NCBI RefSeq assembly: GCF_030268965.1
Contig: NZ_BSSE01000035.1
Span: 1-61,589, forward strand
Source: Microtetraspora sp. NBRC 16547
GTDB lineage: Bacteria; Actinomycetota; Actinomycetes; Streptosporangiales; Streptosporangiaceae
Length of the DNA stretch: 61,589 nucleotides
Reading direction: 5' to 3'
This document shows positions 8,282-15,827 of this stretch, piece by piece. Position 1 is the first letter of the stretch; each line of letters starts with the position of its first letter. Both the position numbers and the translations under genes were made by a program. The notes beneath the pieces were generated by a model, which was not told the DNA's origin, searched no databases, and worked only from the letters and a program-made list of their open reading frames with translations.

Positions 8282-8839
8282 TCACATTCTGAGCGGTCGC
8301 AGCGCCTTGCTCCAGGAGACGACCTGGTCGAGCAGCTTGCTCAGCATGTCCTCCTGGTGCGCGGCGGGCTTGAAGGTGGTGAAGTCCTCGAAGTCGGCGT
8401 GCATCAGCAGCTCCACGGCCGCCTGGACGTCGGCCACCTTGACCTGGCCGAGCACCTGCCGCAGGTGCTCGGCCGCCCGCACGCCGCCGCTGACGCCGTA
8501 GCCGACCACGCCTGCGGCCTTGTCGTGCCACTCGGCGAACAGGAAGTCGATGGCGGTTTTGAGCGCGCCGGTGGTCGAGTGGTTGTACTCGGGCGTCACG
8601 AAGACGAAGCCGTCGAAGCCGTCGATGGTGTCGGACCACGTCTTGGTATGCGGGTGCTCGTAGACCCCGGTGGCCGCGGCGAGCGGTTCGTCGAGGTGGG
8701 GCAGGTCGTAGTCCTTCAGGTCGACCAGCTCGTAGTGCGCGTCGCCGCGCCTGACCGCGTGGTCATGGACCCAGCGGGCGACGGCCTCGCCGTTGCGCCC
8801 CGGCCGCGTGCTGCCGACAATGATGCCAATTTTGATCAT
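8282..8839 (-). CDS. NAD(P)H-dependent FMN reductase
   Basis: A 185-residue flavodoxin-fold reductase of the NADPH-dependent FMN reductase family. The phosphate-binding loop GSTRPGRNGEAVARW (residues 9-23) and the flavin-contact motif FVTPEYNHSTTGALKTAIDF are intact. It overlaps the stop of the upstream NmrA-dehydrogenase fusion by ATGA (8836-8839), so it is translated from the same message. The pair suggests a redox module: one enzyme supplying reduced flavin or clearing quinones, the other reducing a carbonyl or quinone substrate. That role is inference. Confidence 0.88.
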   Translation of the reverse strand: MIKIGIIVGSTRPGRNGEAVARWVHDHAVRRGDAHYELVDLKDYDLPHLDEPLAAATGVYEHPHTKTWSDTIDGFDGFVFVTPEYNHSTTGALKTAIDFLFAEWHDKAAGVVGYGVSGGVRAAEHLRQVLGQVKVADVQAAVELLMHADFEDFTTFKPAAHQEDMLSKLLDQVVSWSKALRPLRM

Positions 8840-10455
8840 TTCTCCACCTTCAGTATGATTTTTCCGCGAATAAGGCCGCGCTCGGCGGCCCGGTGCAGGT
8901 CTGCCAGGGACTCCAGCGGGCGAGCGTCCGCCTTGACATCCACCACGCCCTTGTCGATCAGCGCCACGAGCTCGGTCAGCTGGCCTGGGTTGTTGCGGGC
9001 CACGAACTGGACGGCGCGCGGATGCTCGATCGGCTGGGTGATCGAAACGAACTCCCTGGCCAGCCGCGTCACCGAGGCGGGCACGTCGGCCACCAGGTTG
9101 ATCAGCACGTCGTTGCCGCCCGGCAGCGGAGCGGTGGTGTAGTCGACGACCTCGTCGGCGCCCAGCGCCCGCACGGCAGCGGCGCTGCGCGGGCTGGCGG
9201 TCGCCACCACGTGCGCGCCCGCATGCTTGGCCAGCTGCACGGCAAACAGCCCGACGCCGCCGCCGGCCCCGTTGATCAGCACCCGGCTGCCGCGGCCGAT
9301 GCGGGCATGCTCAAAGACCGCCTGCCACGCGGTGAGCCCGGCTACCGGCACGGCAGCCGCGTCCGCCAGCGGGATCCGCTCCGGTGCCCTGGCCAGCCCG
9401 CTCGCCTTCGCGACCGCGTACTCGGCCGCCGCCCCGTCGATGAGCCCGATCACTTGGTCGCCGGGGGCGAGGTCACCCGCCCCGGTGACCACGGTGCCCG
9501 CGACGTCCCAGCCGAGCGTGTGCGGCAGCGTGACGCCGAGCACGTCCTGCAGCAGGCCCATCCGTAGGCCGACCTCCGACGGGTTGAACGACGTCGCGGC
9601 CACCCTGATGAGCACCTCGCCCGGCCCAGGCTTCGGCACCGGCACCTCGTCCAGCGAGATCACCGAGGCGTCGCCGTACTCGTGGATGCGGGCGGCCCGC
9701 ATGGTGCCGAGGAAGTCCGCGGCGTGCTCGCTCGCCCACGTCTCGAACGTGCTCGCGGGCGCTCCGGTGACCTCCTCCACGGTCCCGGTGGCCGGGCCGG
9801 GCTCGGCGAGACCGCGCAGCATCCCGTCCACGGCCGGCGCGGGCCACCCCAGCCCGAGCAGCCGTAGCCTGGCCTCCTCCGGAGGCTCCTCCTCCCAGCG
9901 CACCGGCCGGCCGATCGCGGCGCCGATCGCCCGCGCCTGCTCCCGCTGGGTCAGCGGCCGGGGTCCGGTCAGCGTGTAGACCGCGCCGTGGCGCCCTTCG
10001 TCGAGCAGCGCGCGCACCGCGACGGCTGCGACGTCTCGCTCGTGGATGGGGGAAAAGGCCGCGTCGCCGTACGGCTGCCGCACGACGCCCGCGCGGACCT
10101 GCTCGGCCCACCGCAAGGTGTTGGCCGCGAACGCGTGCGGGCGCAGCACCGTCCACTCCCGGGCGGTCCCAGCGATCAGGCGCTCGATCTCGACCTCGTG
10201 CGGGCGGGCGGCGGCCGAGGACAGGTAGACCACCCGCCGCGCCCCGATCAGCTCCAGCACCTCGCGGGCGCCCTCAGCCGAGGCGAACGGCCACAGCAGG
10301 AACACCGCGTCGACACCGTCGAGAGCCGCCTCCAGCGCGACCGGGTTGGTCAGCTCCCTCGTCACCGTGCGCACGTCGGCGCCCGCGTCTTCAAGTTGGT
10401 TCACCAGAGAGCGGCCGATCGTGCCGGTCGCCCCGCTGACCAGGACTTTTATCAT
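8836..10455 (-). CDS. Fusion: NmrA-like NAD(P)-binding domain plus zinc-less MDR oxidoreductase
   Basis: About 539 residues holding two normally separate enzymes. Residues 1 to about 255: NmrA/atypical SDR with MIKVLVSGATGTIGRSLV, VVYLSSAAARP, FSPIHERDVAAVAVRALL and the end VEEVTGAPASTFETWASEHA. From about residue 258: a full medium-chain quinone-oxidoreductase-like enzyme (MRAARIHEYGDASVISLDEV, GWDVAGTVVTGAG, PVAGLTAWQAVFEHA, NGAGGGVGLFAVQLAKHAG) ending GLIRGKIILKVEK. No zinc-ligand cysteines are present. ATG 10455 gives the family start; 12 further codons are open upstream. It is coupled by ATGA to the FMN reductase and divergent from an AraC regulator. Confidence 0.85.
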   Translation of the reverse strand: MIKVLVSGATGTIGRSLVNQLEDAGADVRTVTRELTNPVALEAALDGVDAVFLLWPFASAEGAREVLELIGARRVVYLSSAAARPHEVEIERLIAGTAREWTVLRPHAFAANTLRWAEQVRAGVVRQPYGDAAFSPIHERDVAAVAVRALLDEGRHGAVYTLTGPRPLTQREQARAIGAAIGRPVRWEEEPPEEARLRLLGLGWPAPAVDGMLRGLAEPGPATGTVEEVTGAPASTFETWASEHAADFLGTMRAARIHEYGDASVISLDEVPVPKPGPGEVLIRVAATSFNPSEVGLRMGLLQDVLGVTLPHTLGWDVAGTVVTGAGDLAPGDQVIGLIDGAAAEYAVAKASGLARAPERIPLADAAAVPVAGLTAWQAVFEHARIGRGSRVLINGAGGGVGLFAVQLAKHAGAHVVATASPRSAAAVRALGADEVVDYTTAPLPGGNDVLINLVADVPASVTRLAREFVSITQPIEHPRAVQFVARNNPGQLTELVALIDKGVVDVKADARPLESLADLHRAAERGLIRGKIILKVEK

Positions 10456-10544
10456 GCCGTCAACCATATGAGCCATGAGTGAGGCGTCCAATGCGCTTCT
10501 GTCTGCAATTTATACGCGATCGTCTCCCACGTTAGACTTACGTC

Positions 10545-11591
10545 ATGGACGTGCTGAGCGACGTGATCGCCTCCATGCGCATGGGCGTGCCGCGCTCGGC
10601 GCGTGTCGAGTGGCCGGCGCCGTGGGGGCAGCGGTTCCCGTCAGCGCCTGGCTCGGCGGGCTTCCAGGTGGTGCTGCAGGGCTCGTGCTGGGCGATCCCG
10701 CCAGAGGGCGAGCCGATCCCGGTCGGGACGGGCGACGTGCTGTTCTTCCCCCACGGGCACGGCTACGCGCTGACCGACTCGCCCACCAGCCCCATCGCGG
10801 AGCCCGACTGTGATCCCTATGCCCACGCCGAGCTATTCGCCTCGGCCTCTATGGAGGGCACCGGGCCCGTCACCGTGACGCTCTGCGGCGGCTACCAGCT
10901 CGACTCCAGCCGGGCGCATCCGCTGCTCAGAGGGCTGCCCGAGATGATCCACCTGCCCGCCAGGCTGGGGCACAACACCGAACTGCGCGCCGCCGTCGAG
11001 CTGCTCGGCAAGGAGATCGACGACCCGCGGCCAGGCGCGGACATGGTGGTGTCGGCGCTGCTGGACATGCTGCTGCTGTACATCCTGCGTGCTTGGTTCG
11101 ACGTCTCGATGGAGCACTGCAAGGTTGACAGCTGGGCCGCCGCGCTGGCCGACCCGGCCATCGGCGCCGCGCTCGACGGCATCCACCGCGACCCTGCCCA
11201 CCCGTGGACGGTCGAGTCGCTCGGCCGCCGCGCCGGTCTCTCCCGCGCGGCGTTCTCCCGCCGGTTCACCCAGTTCGTCGGGCAGCCGCCGCTGACCTAT
11301 CTGACCTGGTGGCGGCTGGGCACGGCCGCGCGCATGCTGCGCGACTCCGACGCCGCGCTGAGCGAGATCGCTGCCGCGGTCGGCTACGGCTCGGAGTTCG
11401 CCTTCGCCAATGCCTTCAAGCGCGAGTACGGCATGGCCCCCGGCAAATACCGCCGCCTGGGCTGCCCGCCTACAGGCCGAACAGCGGCAGGCACCGCTCC
11501 AGCCCCCGGATCTCGAAACCCGGCTCGGCGGCTCACTTCCCAGACCCGGCGGGCGCGCTCCAGATCGTCAAGGCCGGACAGGTCGCCGTAG
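10545..11591 (+). CDS. AraC-family regulator with cupin-type sensor domain
   Basis: A 348-residue regulator. The N-terminal cupin-like domain carries GTGDVLFFPHGHGYALTD and TVTLCGGYQLD; the C-terminal double HTH has WTVESLGRRAGLSRAAFSRRF, PPLTYLTWWRLGTAARMLRD and EIAAAVGYGSEFAFANAFKR, ending normally near APGKYRR (about residue 305). The further about 40 residues are proline/arginine-rich and probably read into junk where convergent remnants begin, so the native stop may have been lost. It is divergent from the NmrA-MDR/FMN-reductase operon, which it likely controls. Confidence 0.87.
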   Translation: MDVLSDVIASMRMGVPRSARVEWPAPWGQRFPSAPGSAGFQVVLQGSCWAIPPEGEPIPVGTGDVLFFPHGHGYALTDSPTSPIAEPDCDPYAHAELFASASMEGTGPVTVTLCGGYQLDSSRAHPLLRGLPEMIHLPARLGHNTELRAAVELLGKEIDDPRPGADMVVSALLDMLLLYILRAWFDVSMEHCKVDSWAAALADPAIGAALDGIHRDPAHPWTVESLGRRAGLSRAAFSRRFTQFVGQPPLTYLTWWRLGTAARMLRDSDAALSEIAAAVGYGSEFAFANAFKREYGMAPGKYRRLGCPPTGRTAAGTAPAPGSRNPARRLTSQTRRARSRSSRPDRSP

Positions 11592-11670
11592 GTGGACTCG
11601 TGCGGCGCGGCGGCCCGCCGGTGCTGTTGATGCTGGCCCGGAACAGCGGCCCGGCTGTGTACCCGCCGCG

Positions 11671-11806
11671 CTCCCAGTAGTGCCGAAACGCCGTGTCGTC
11701 CCCGGCCTCGCGTGCCTTGTCCAGGTACTCGGCGTACCGGGCGGTAACGAACGAGGTCGGCGCGCCCTTGGGAACCTTGCGGCCGCCCAGCCGGTTCAGC
11801 TCCCTG
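11671..11806 (-). pseudogene. Tn3-family transposase fragment
   Basis: The reverse strand encodes KVPKGAPTSFVTARYAEYLD and KAREAGDDTAFRHYWE, matching an internal segment of actinobacterial Tn3-type transposases just before a usual ALRSGDV motif, which is absent. Further reverse-frame pieces downstream (11480-11670, for example GLDDLERARRVWE) are coding-like but unrecognised. Confidence 0.5.
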
Positions 11807-11982
11807 TGTCTGCTCGCTGTCGCCGCCCTGGCCCTCGTCCGCCCATGTGGGAACCTGCTGACCGAGGCGATCCAGCTGCTGCCGGACCTGTTGCGGCTCA
11901 TCCACCGGCTGGCCCGCGACCAAACCCTGCCGCGCGGGGTGCGTGTACGGCTGTGGCTGCTGCTGGCGTATCTGGCGCTTCG
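11807..11982 (+). pseudogene. DUF1232 (YkvA-like) membrane protein fragment
   Basis: The forward frame reads LLPDLLRLIHRLARDQTLPR and GVRVRLWLLLAYLAL, the conserved core of YkvA/DUF1232 proteins, preceded by a hydrophobic helix. It is cut immediately after LAYLAL, where the family continues P.DLIPDFIP, and the sequence passes into the end of the nitroreductase gene. Confidence 0.65.
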
Positions 11983-11998
11983 CGCTAGACGTCGATCG

Positions 11999-12373
11999 TC
12001 AGCCTGCGACCACGTCCATACGGAGGAACTCGGTGATGCGGAGCAGCCTCGGTGGGCGTGCCACCTCATCGGAGAGGGCCCGGAACGCCTCGCGTTCCCC
12101 GACGAGGCGTGGGGCGGCGAGTTCCACCTCCCTCCCGTCGACCCGGAGCCGCGCACCGTCGGCTGCCAGAACGTTCTGCACCCAGTCCGAGCGCGATCCG
12201 TACACCAGAACGAACAAGTAGCCGCCGTCGACAGGATGCGCATCGAGCGGCGTGCGGTACGTCGTGCCAGAGACGCGACCGACGTGAATCAGCACCGGCC
12301 ACCTCCCGCCCGCGATCGCGCGAGGGTTGAACACCCTCTTGTTCACGTGCCCCCACCACTTCGGCATCGGCAT
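11999..12373 (-). CDS. Deazaflavin (F420)-dependent nitroreductase-family protein
   Basis: A 124-residue split-beta-barrel protein of the DUF385/Ddn-like family, whose members bind F420 or FMN and reduce varied substrates. Seen: WGHVNKRVFNPRA, PVLIHVGRVSGTTYRTPLDA, the signature GYLFVLVYGSRSDWVQNVLA and the barrel end RVDGREVELAAPRLV. ATG 12373 (MPMPKWWG) follows AAGGAGAT, an excellent ribosome site, so the 24 upstream codons are excluded. It is divergent from a TetR gene across three CTTAC-N4-GTAAG palindromes, so it is probably the regulated target. Confidence 0.85.
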   Translation of the reverse strand: MPMPKWWGHVNKRVFNPRAIAGGRWPVLIHVGRVSGTTYRTPLDAHPVDGGYLFVLVYGSRSDWVQNVLAADGARLRVDGREVELAAPRLVGEREAFRALSDEVARPPRLLRITEFLRMDVVAG

Positions 12374-12455
12374 CGGGATCTCCTTCTCCCGCCCCGGCGG
12401 GGCGCGTCGCAGGTCAGACGTTCGCCGAGCCCCAGCTGATGCCAACCCGGGAGGA

Positions 12456-12507
12456 CTTACATCAGTAAGGCCAGCTTACGTGTGTAAGGTTGGCTTACGC
12501 TTGTAAG
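12456..12507. promoter_or_regulatory. Three tandem TetR-type operators at 19-bp period
   Basis: CTTAC-N4-GTAAG occurs at 12456-12469, 12475-12488 and 12494-12507: identical 5-base arms, different centres (ATCA, GTGT, GCTT) and a start-to-start spacing of exactly 19 bp. They lie between the divergent nitroreductase and TetR genes, the last ending 30 bases before the regulator start. Confidence 0.85.
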
Positions 12508-12537
12508 GTTGTCAACCGCCCATACCCCGGAGCCGTC

Positions 12538-13188
12538 GTGTCACCACCACCACAACCGCTCAGCAGAGGCCTCGTGCTGGAAGCGGCGATCCGGGTCGCG
12601 GATCGAGGCGGCGTAGAGGCGATCACGATGCGACGGGTGGCGCAGGAACTGGGCGTGGAGGCGATGTCGCTCTACCACCACGTGCCGAACAAGGACGCGA
12701 TCCTCGACGGCGTGGTCGACATGGTGTTCACGGCGATCGAGCTACCCAGCGTCGAGTGTGACGATTGGCGCGACGCGATCCGTGTGCGCGCTTCCTCTGC
12801 GCGTGCGGTCCTGTCGCAGCACAGCTGGGCTCTCGGCCTCATGGACTCCCGTCGTAACCCGGGGCCGGCGACGCTACGCCACCACGACGCCGTCCTCGGT
12901 GTCCTCCGGGAGGCAGGGTTCACGCTGCCGATGGCCGCGCACGCTGTCTCGCTCATCGACAGCTACATCGGCGGGTTCGTCCTCCAGGAGGCGAACCTGC
13001 CGATGACGACGCCGGACGATGTCGAGGACGTGGCCGGCAGCATCCTCGAGCACCTGCCGGCGGACGAGTTGCCGTACCTCACAGAGATGATCGTCGACCA
13101 CGCTCTGCGGCCGGACTACGACCACACGAGCGAGTTCAGCTACGGCTTGGACCTGATTCTGGATGCGCTCGAAGCCCGCCGGAGGTAG
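12538..13188 (+). CDS. TetR-family regulator
   Basis: A 216-residue regulator starting at GTG 12538. HTH: RGLVLEAAIRVADRGG, ITMRRVAQELGVEAMSLYHHVPNKDAI; the TetR_C-type ligand domain follows to LILDALEARRR. The ATG/TTG-region start further upstream would place the N-terminus across the operators, so GTG 12538 is preferred. It probably represses itself and the nitroreductase through the three palindromes. Confidence 0.88.
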   Translation: MSPPPQPLSRGLVLEAAIRVADRGGVEAITMRRVAQELGVEAMSLYHHVPNKDAILDGVVDMVFTAIELPSVECDDWRDAIRVRASSARAVLSQHSWALGLMDSRRNPGPATLRHHDAVLGVLREAGFTLPMAAHAVSLIDSYIGGFVLQEANLPMTTPDDVEDVAGSILEHLPADELPYLTEMIVDHALRPDYDHTSEFSYGLDLILDALEARRR

Positions 13189-13227
13189 AGCCCCCGACAC
13201 CGCCACGTGAGACTCACCTTGCCCCTC

Positions 13228-13377
13228 CCCCAAAGTGCTCGCAGCGGGGACCGGCGGCGTGTTCAGATCTCCCGCCACCAGCTGCTCCAGCACGGTCACC
13301 CCCGGCAGCAACACCCGATGCCGCCGCAGCCCGCCCGCCCTGCCTGCGCTGACCTCCCTCGTCACGCACGCCGACAC
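13228..13377 (-). pseudogene. Possible Tn3-type transposase N-terminal remnant
   Basis: The reverse frame gives GGLRRHRVLLPGVTVLEQLV, resembling the N-terminal (DUF4158) part of Tn3-family transposases, with no continuation. It lies between the TetR gene and the coiled-coil gene. The assignment rests on a short match. Confidence 0.4.
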
Positions 13378-13407
13378 CGACCTCGATGGAGAAGGACTCG
13401 GGGAAAG

Positions 13408-14589
13408 TCAGGGAGTGCGGGGAGCCTGCTCGTTGGCGTTCGCGTTCTCGGCGGCCGCCTCCTCAAGGCGGCTCGCCCGGAACTCGGCCGCGACCGCGCG
13501 CTCGCGAAGCTGAGCCGCCTCCGCCCGTGCCGCGTCGAGCTGTGCCCGTAGATCCTGCAGGCGCGCCCGCTCCAGGGCCAGCTCGGCGTGCAGTCGCTCC
13601 CGCTCGGCGGCGGCCGCACCGGCCTGTTCGGCCGCCTTGGCCAGCTCCTCGGTCGCGGCGCGCGCGTCCGCCGTGGCTTTCGCGGCCTCGACCTGAGTCC
13701 GCGCGGTCTCCGCGGCCGCGAGCGCGCGGGCCGACTCGGCCGCCTCCGCCCGGTCGCGTTCCCCGTCGGCGCGGGTGACGGCGCGGTCGCGCTCGGCCTC
13801 CGTTGCGTGGGCCCGTGCGATGGCCGCCGCGCTCGCCTGTTCGGCCTCCCGGTGCGCGCGCCGCGCCATCTCCGCCTCGGCCCTGGCACTGGACGCCTCG
13901 GCTTGGGCCCGCTCACTCTCCTGCCGCGCCTGTTCGGCCTCCGCCTGCGTCTGCTGCACCTCGGCGGAGGAGCGCTCGGTGTGCTCGGCCAGCTCGGCGA
14001 GCGCCTGTTCCCTGGAGGCCTCGGCCAGGTCCGCGCGCTTGCGGGCGTCCTCCGCCGCCTGCTTGGCCACCCTTTCCGTCGTCGCGGCCTCGCGAAGCGC
14101 GGCCAGCGCCTGTTCCCTGGCGGTCTCCGCGTCCGCGAACGCGGTGTCACGCTCAGCGTGCGCCTCCTCGGCCCGGCGGCGCGCCTCCTCCGTCTCCCGC
14201 CTGGCCTCCTCGGTCGCTTCGTGCGCCAGCCGTACCTGCTCGAACGCCTGCTCCCGTTCGGTGCGGGCGATGGCGACGCGGGTGTGCGCCTCGGCCTGGA
14301 TCGCGCTCAGCCTCGCCTCCACTCCGGCGGGGCTCAGCTCATCCGCCAGCACCTGCGCGAGCGGTGTGATCGCGGCAGCCAGCCCCTTCTCCATGCGCTC
14401 GTAGAGATCCTCGGCCCGGGCCAGCGCGCCTTCGAGTCCGGGCGTCGCCCGGCGCAATTCCCGCTCGCGCTTGGCCGCCGACTGGCAGTCGCCCTCCGGA
14501 CAGTACTCCCGGGGTCTCCCCCGCCCGGTCTGCTTCTCGATCGGCATGCCGCAGTGCCTGCACGGCGTCGCCGCCGGAGAGGTCGTCAT
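13408..14589 (-). CDS. Zinc-ribbon plus long alanine-rich coiled-coil protein
   Basis: About 393 residues from ATG 14589. The N-terminus carries a four-cysteine motif CRHCGMPIEKQTGRGRPREY then CPEGDC, followed by AAKRERELRRATPGLEGALA. From about residue 90 to the end it is an almost unbroken heptad-rich coiled coil of Ala/Glu/Arg repeats (ETEEARRRAEEAHAERD, RAEAEMARRAHREAEQAS) without proline. The layout recalls KfrA-type plasmid DNA-binding/segregation proteins, which have a DNA-binding head and coiled-coil tail and repress their own genes, but the head here is a cysteine motif, so identity is not claimed. A 10-base perfect inverted repeat lies just upstream and could be its operator. Confidence 0.7.
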   Translation of the reverse strand: MTTSPAATPCRHCGMPIEKQTGRGRPREYCPEGDCQSAAKRERELRRATPGLEGALARAEDLYERMEKGLAAAITPLAQVLADELSPAGVEARLSAIQAEAHTRVAIARTEREQAFEQVRLAHEATEEARRETEEARRRAEEAHAERDTAFADAETAREQALAALREAATTERVAKQAAEDARKRADLAEASREQALAELAEHTERSSAEVQQTQAEAEQARQESERAQAEASSARAEAEMARRAHREAEQASAAAIARAHATEAERDRAVTRADGERDRAEAAESARALAAAETARTQVEAAKATADARAATEELAKAAEQAGAAAAERERLHAELALERARLQDLRAQLDAARAEAAQLRERAVAAEFRASRLEEAAAENANANEQAPRTP

Positions 14590-14603
14590 GGTCGACAACT
14601 CTA

Positions 14604-14643
14604 GCAATTTCTGGATTTCTGGAAACCATAAGTCAGAAATTGC
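14604..14643. promoter_or_regulatory. Inverted repeat upstream of the coiled-coil gene
   Basis: GCAATTTCTG at 14604-14613 and CAGAAATTGC at 14634-14643 are perfect complements around a 20-base spacer that itself repeats TTTCTGG. It starts 15 bases upstream of the ATG in an A/T-rich patch, consistent with an autoregulatory operator overlapping the promoter. Confidence 0.6.
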
Positions 14644-14779
14644 GAGATCTTGCGTCGAAGCCGGCGTCGATAGCTTGGGAGATTGCCAATTCCCGCAAGT
14701 AATCGCACGCGGGTCACGCGCCACCGATGACTGCGGAAGGCGCGCAGCGGACGGTGAGCGTGGAGGCCACCGTGAGAAT

Positions 14780-14810
14780 GGTCACCTAGTTGGTCAGGGG
14801 TTTCGTCACT
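14780..14810. repeat. 31-base repeat, copy 1
   Basis: GGTCACCTAGTTGGTCAGGG and the following TTTCGTCACT match 22554-22584 with only two differences. The 290-base stretch 14644-14936 otherwise holds no recognisable gene. The function is unknown; an insertion-element terminus or a duplicated promoter fragment are options. Confidence 0.7.
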
Positions 14811-14936
14811 GCCGTCAGCGGGTTCCTCATGGCATGTCAGCGGCTTAGCCGCTTACTCGGCACCTGAAGCCCCCGGCCCCGACCTCACAAGCCGACGCTG
14901 ACAGCGGTCGAGCACGACGCCTCAAGCTGTTGGAGA

Positions 14937-15332
14937 TCATGCCGGGTCGGGTTTCTGGTCCGGGATGGGCTGGAAACCAGAGCACAGGATGCGCAGCCAT
15001 GTGATTCGTTCGCTGGCGACGTTGTAGTAGACCTGCTGTTCGACCAGGTAGCGAGTGGATCCGGTACGGACCTGCAGGCGGTAGGCGAGATGTTCGCGGT
15101 CGCCCATGCGGTCGGTGGCGACGTGCAGGAGACGTTCGATGTCGTCGTCGGGTCCGAACCAGTGACCAAGAATGATCTGGTCGACGACCTCGCCGAGGCT
15201 GTCGGCGTCCCAGTGGGTTCCGGGGGTGAGGGCCTTGAAGTCGAGCGGGTCGCCGAGCAGGGTGCGCAGCGTGCCGCGGTCCTTGGCGGCAAGAGCCTGC
15301 GCGAACCTCTCGCCGAGCGCGTGTCCTGTCAT
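14937..15332 (-). CDS. NTF2/SnoaL-like fold protein
   Basis: A 131-residue protein with the length and pattern of NTF2-like/SnoaL-like domains: an N-terminal helix FAQALAAKDRGTLRTLLGD, then DFKALTPGTHWDADS and C-terminal strands YRLQVRTGSTRYLVEQQVYY. No catalytic set is recognisable. Its ATG overlaps the stop of the rhodanese gene (ATGA, 15329-15332), so they form one operon. Function unknown. Confidence 0.75.
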   Translation of the reverse strand: MTGHALGERFAQALAAKDRGTLRTLLGDPLDFKALTPGTHWDADSLGEVVDQIILGHWFGPDDDIERLLHVATDRMGDREHLAYRLQVRTGSTRYLVEQQVYYNVASERITWLRILCSGFQPIPDQKPDPA

Positions 15333-15730
15333 CGGCGGTCCTCCTCCGCCTGGAGAGTCACGGGGCGGCCGTGCTCTTTCCAGGCATTGATGCCTCCGTC
15401 GAGGTGGGCGACGTTGGCGTAGCCGAGTTCCTGCAGCGCCAGGGTGGCGAGCGCGGAACGGCCGCCTGATGCGCAGTACAGAATGGTCGTGGCGGCGGGA
15501 TCGAACTCGGGCCGATGGTAGGGGCTGGCCGGATCGGCCCAGAACTCAAGCATGCCGCGCGGAGCGAGGACAGAGCCCGGAACGCTGCCGTCGCGGGCAA
15601 CCTCGCCGGGTTCACGCAGATCGATCAAGGTCACCGTGCCGGACTCCAGGGCCTCGGCCACCTCCGCGACCGACAGGTTCCGAACCTGTGCGCGAGCGTG
15701 AGCGATCATTTCGGTGACGGAGCTTGCCAT
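15329..15730 (-). CDS. Rhodanese-like sulfurtransferase
   Basis: A 133-residue single rhodanese domain. Seen: LSVAEVAEALESGTVTLIDL, REPGEVARDGSVPGSV and the active loop ILYCASGGRSALA with the persulfide-carrying cysteine, ending HLDGGINAWKEHGRPVT. ATG 15730 (MASSVTEM) follows AAAGGAC. It is coupled to the NTF2-like gene and divergent from the LuxR-type ATPase regulator with about 97 bases between starts. Confidence 0.9.
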   Translation of the reverse strand: MASSVTEMIAHARAQVRNLSVAEVAEALESGTVTLIDLREPGEVARDGSVPGSVLAPRGMLEFWADPASPYHRPEFDPAATTILYCASGGRSALATLALQELGYANVAHLDGGINAWKEHGRPVTLQAEEDRR

Positions 15731-15827
15731 TCGTTTGTCCTTTCGGGAGGCTCCCGATATCACACGTCATTCTCGAAGCGGGGACATCCGTGCTCAGTAC
15801 GGAACTTTTCTGGGGGATGATCGCGTC

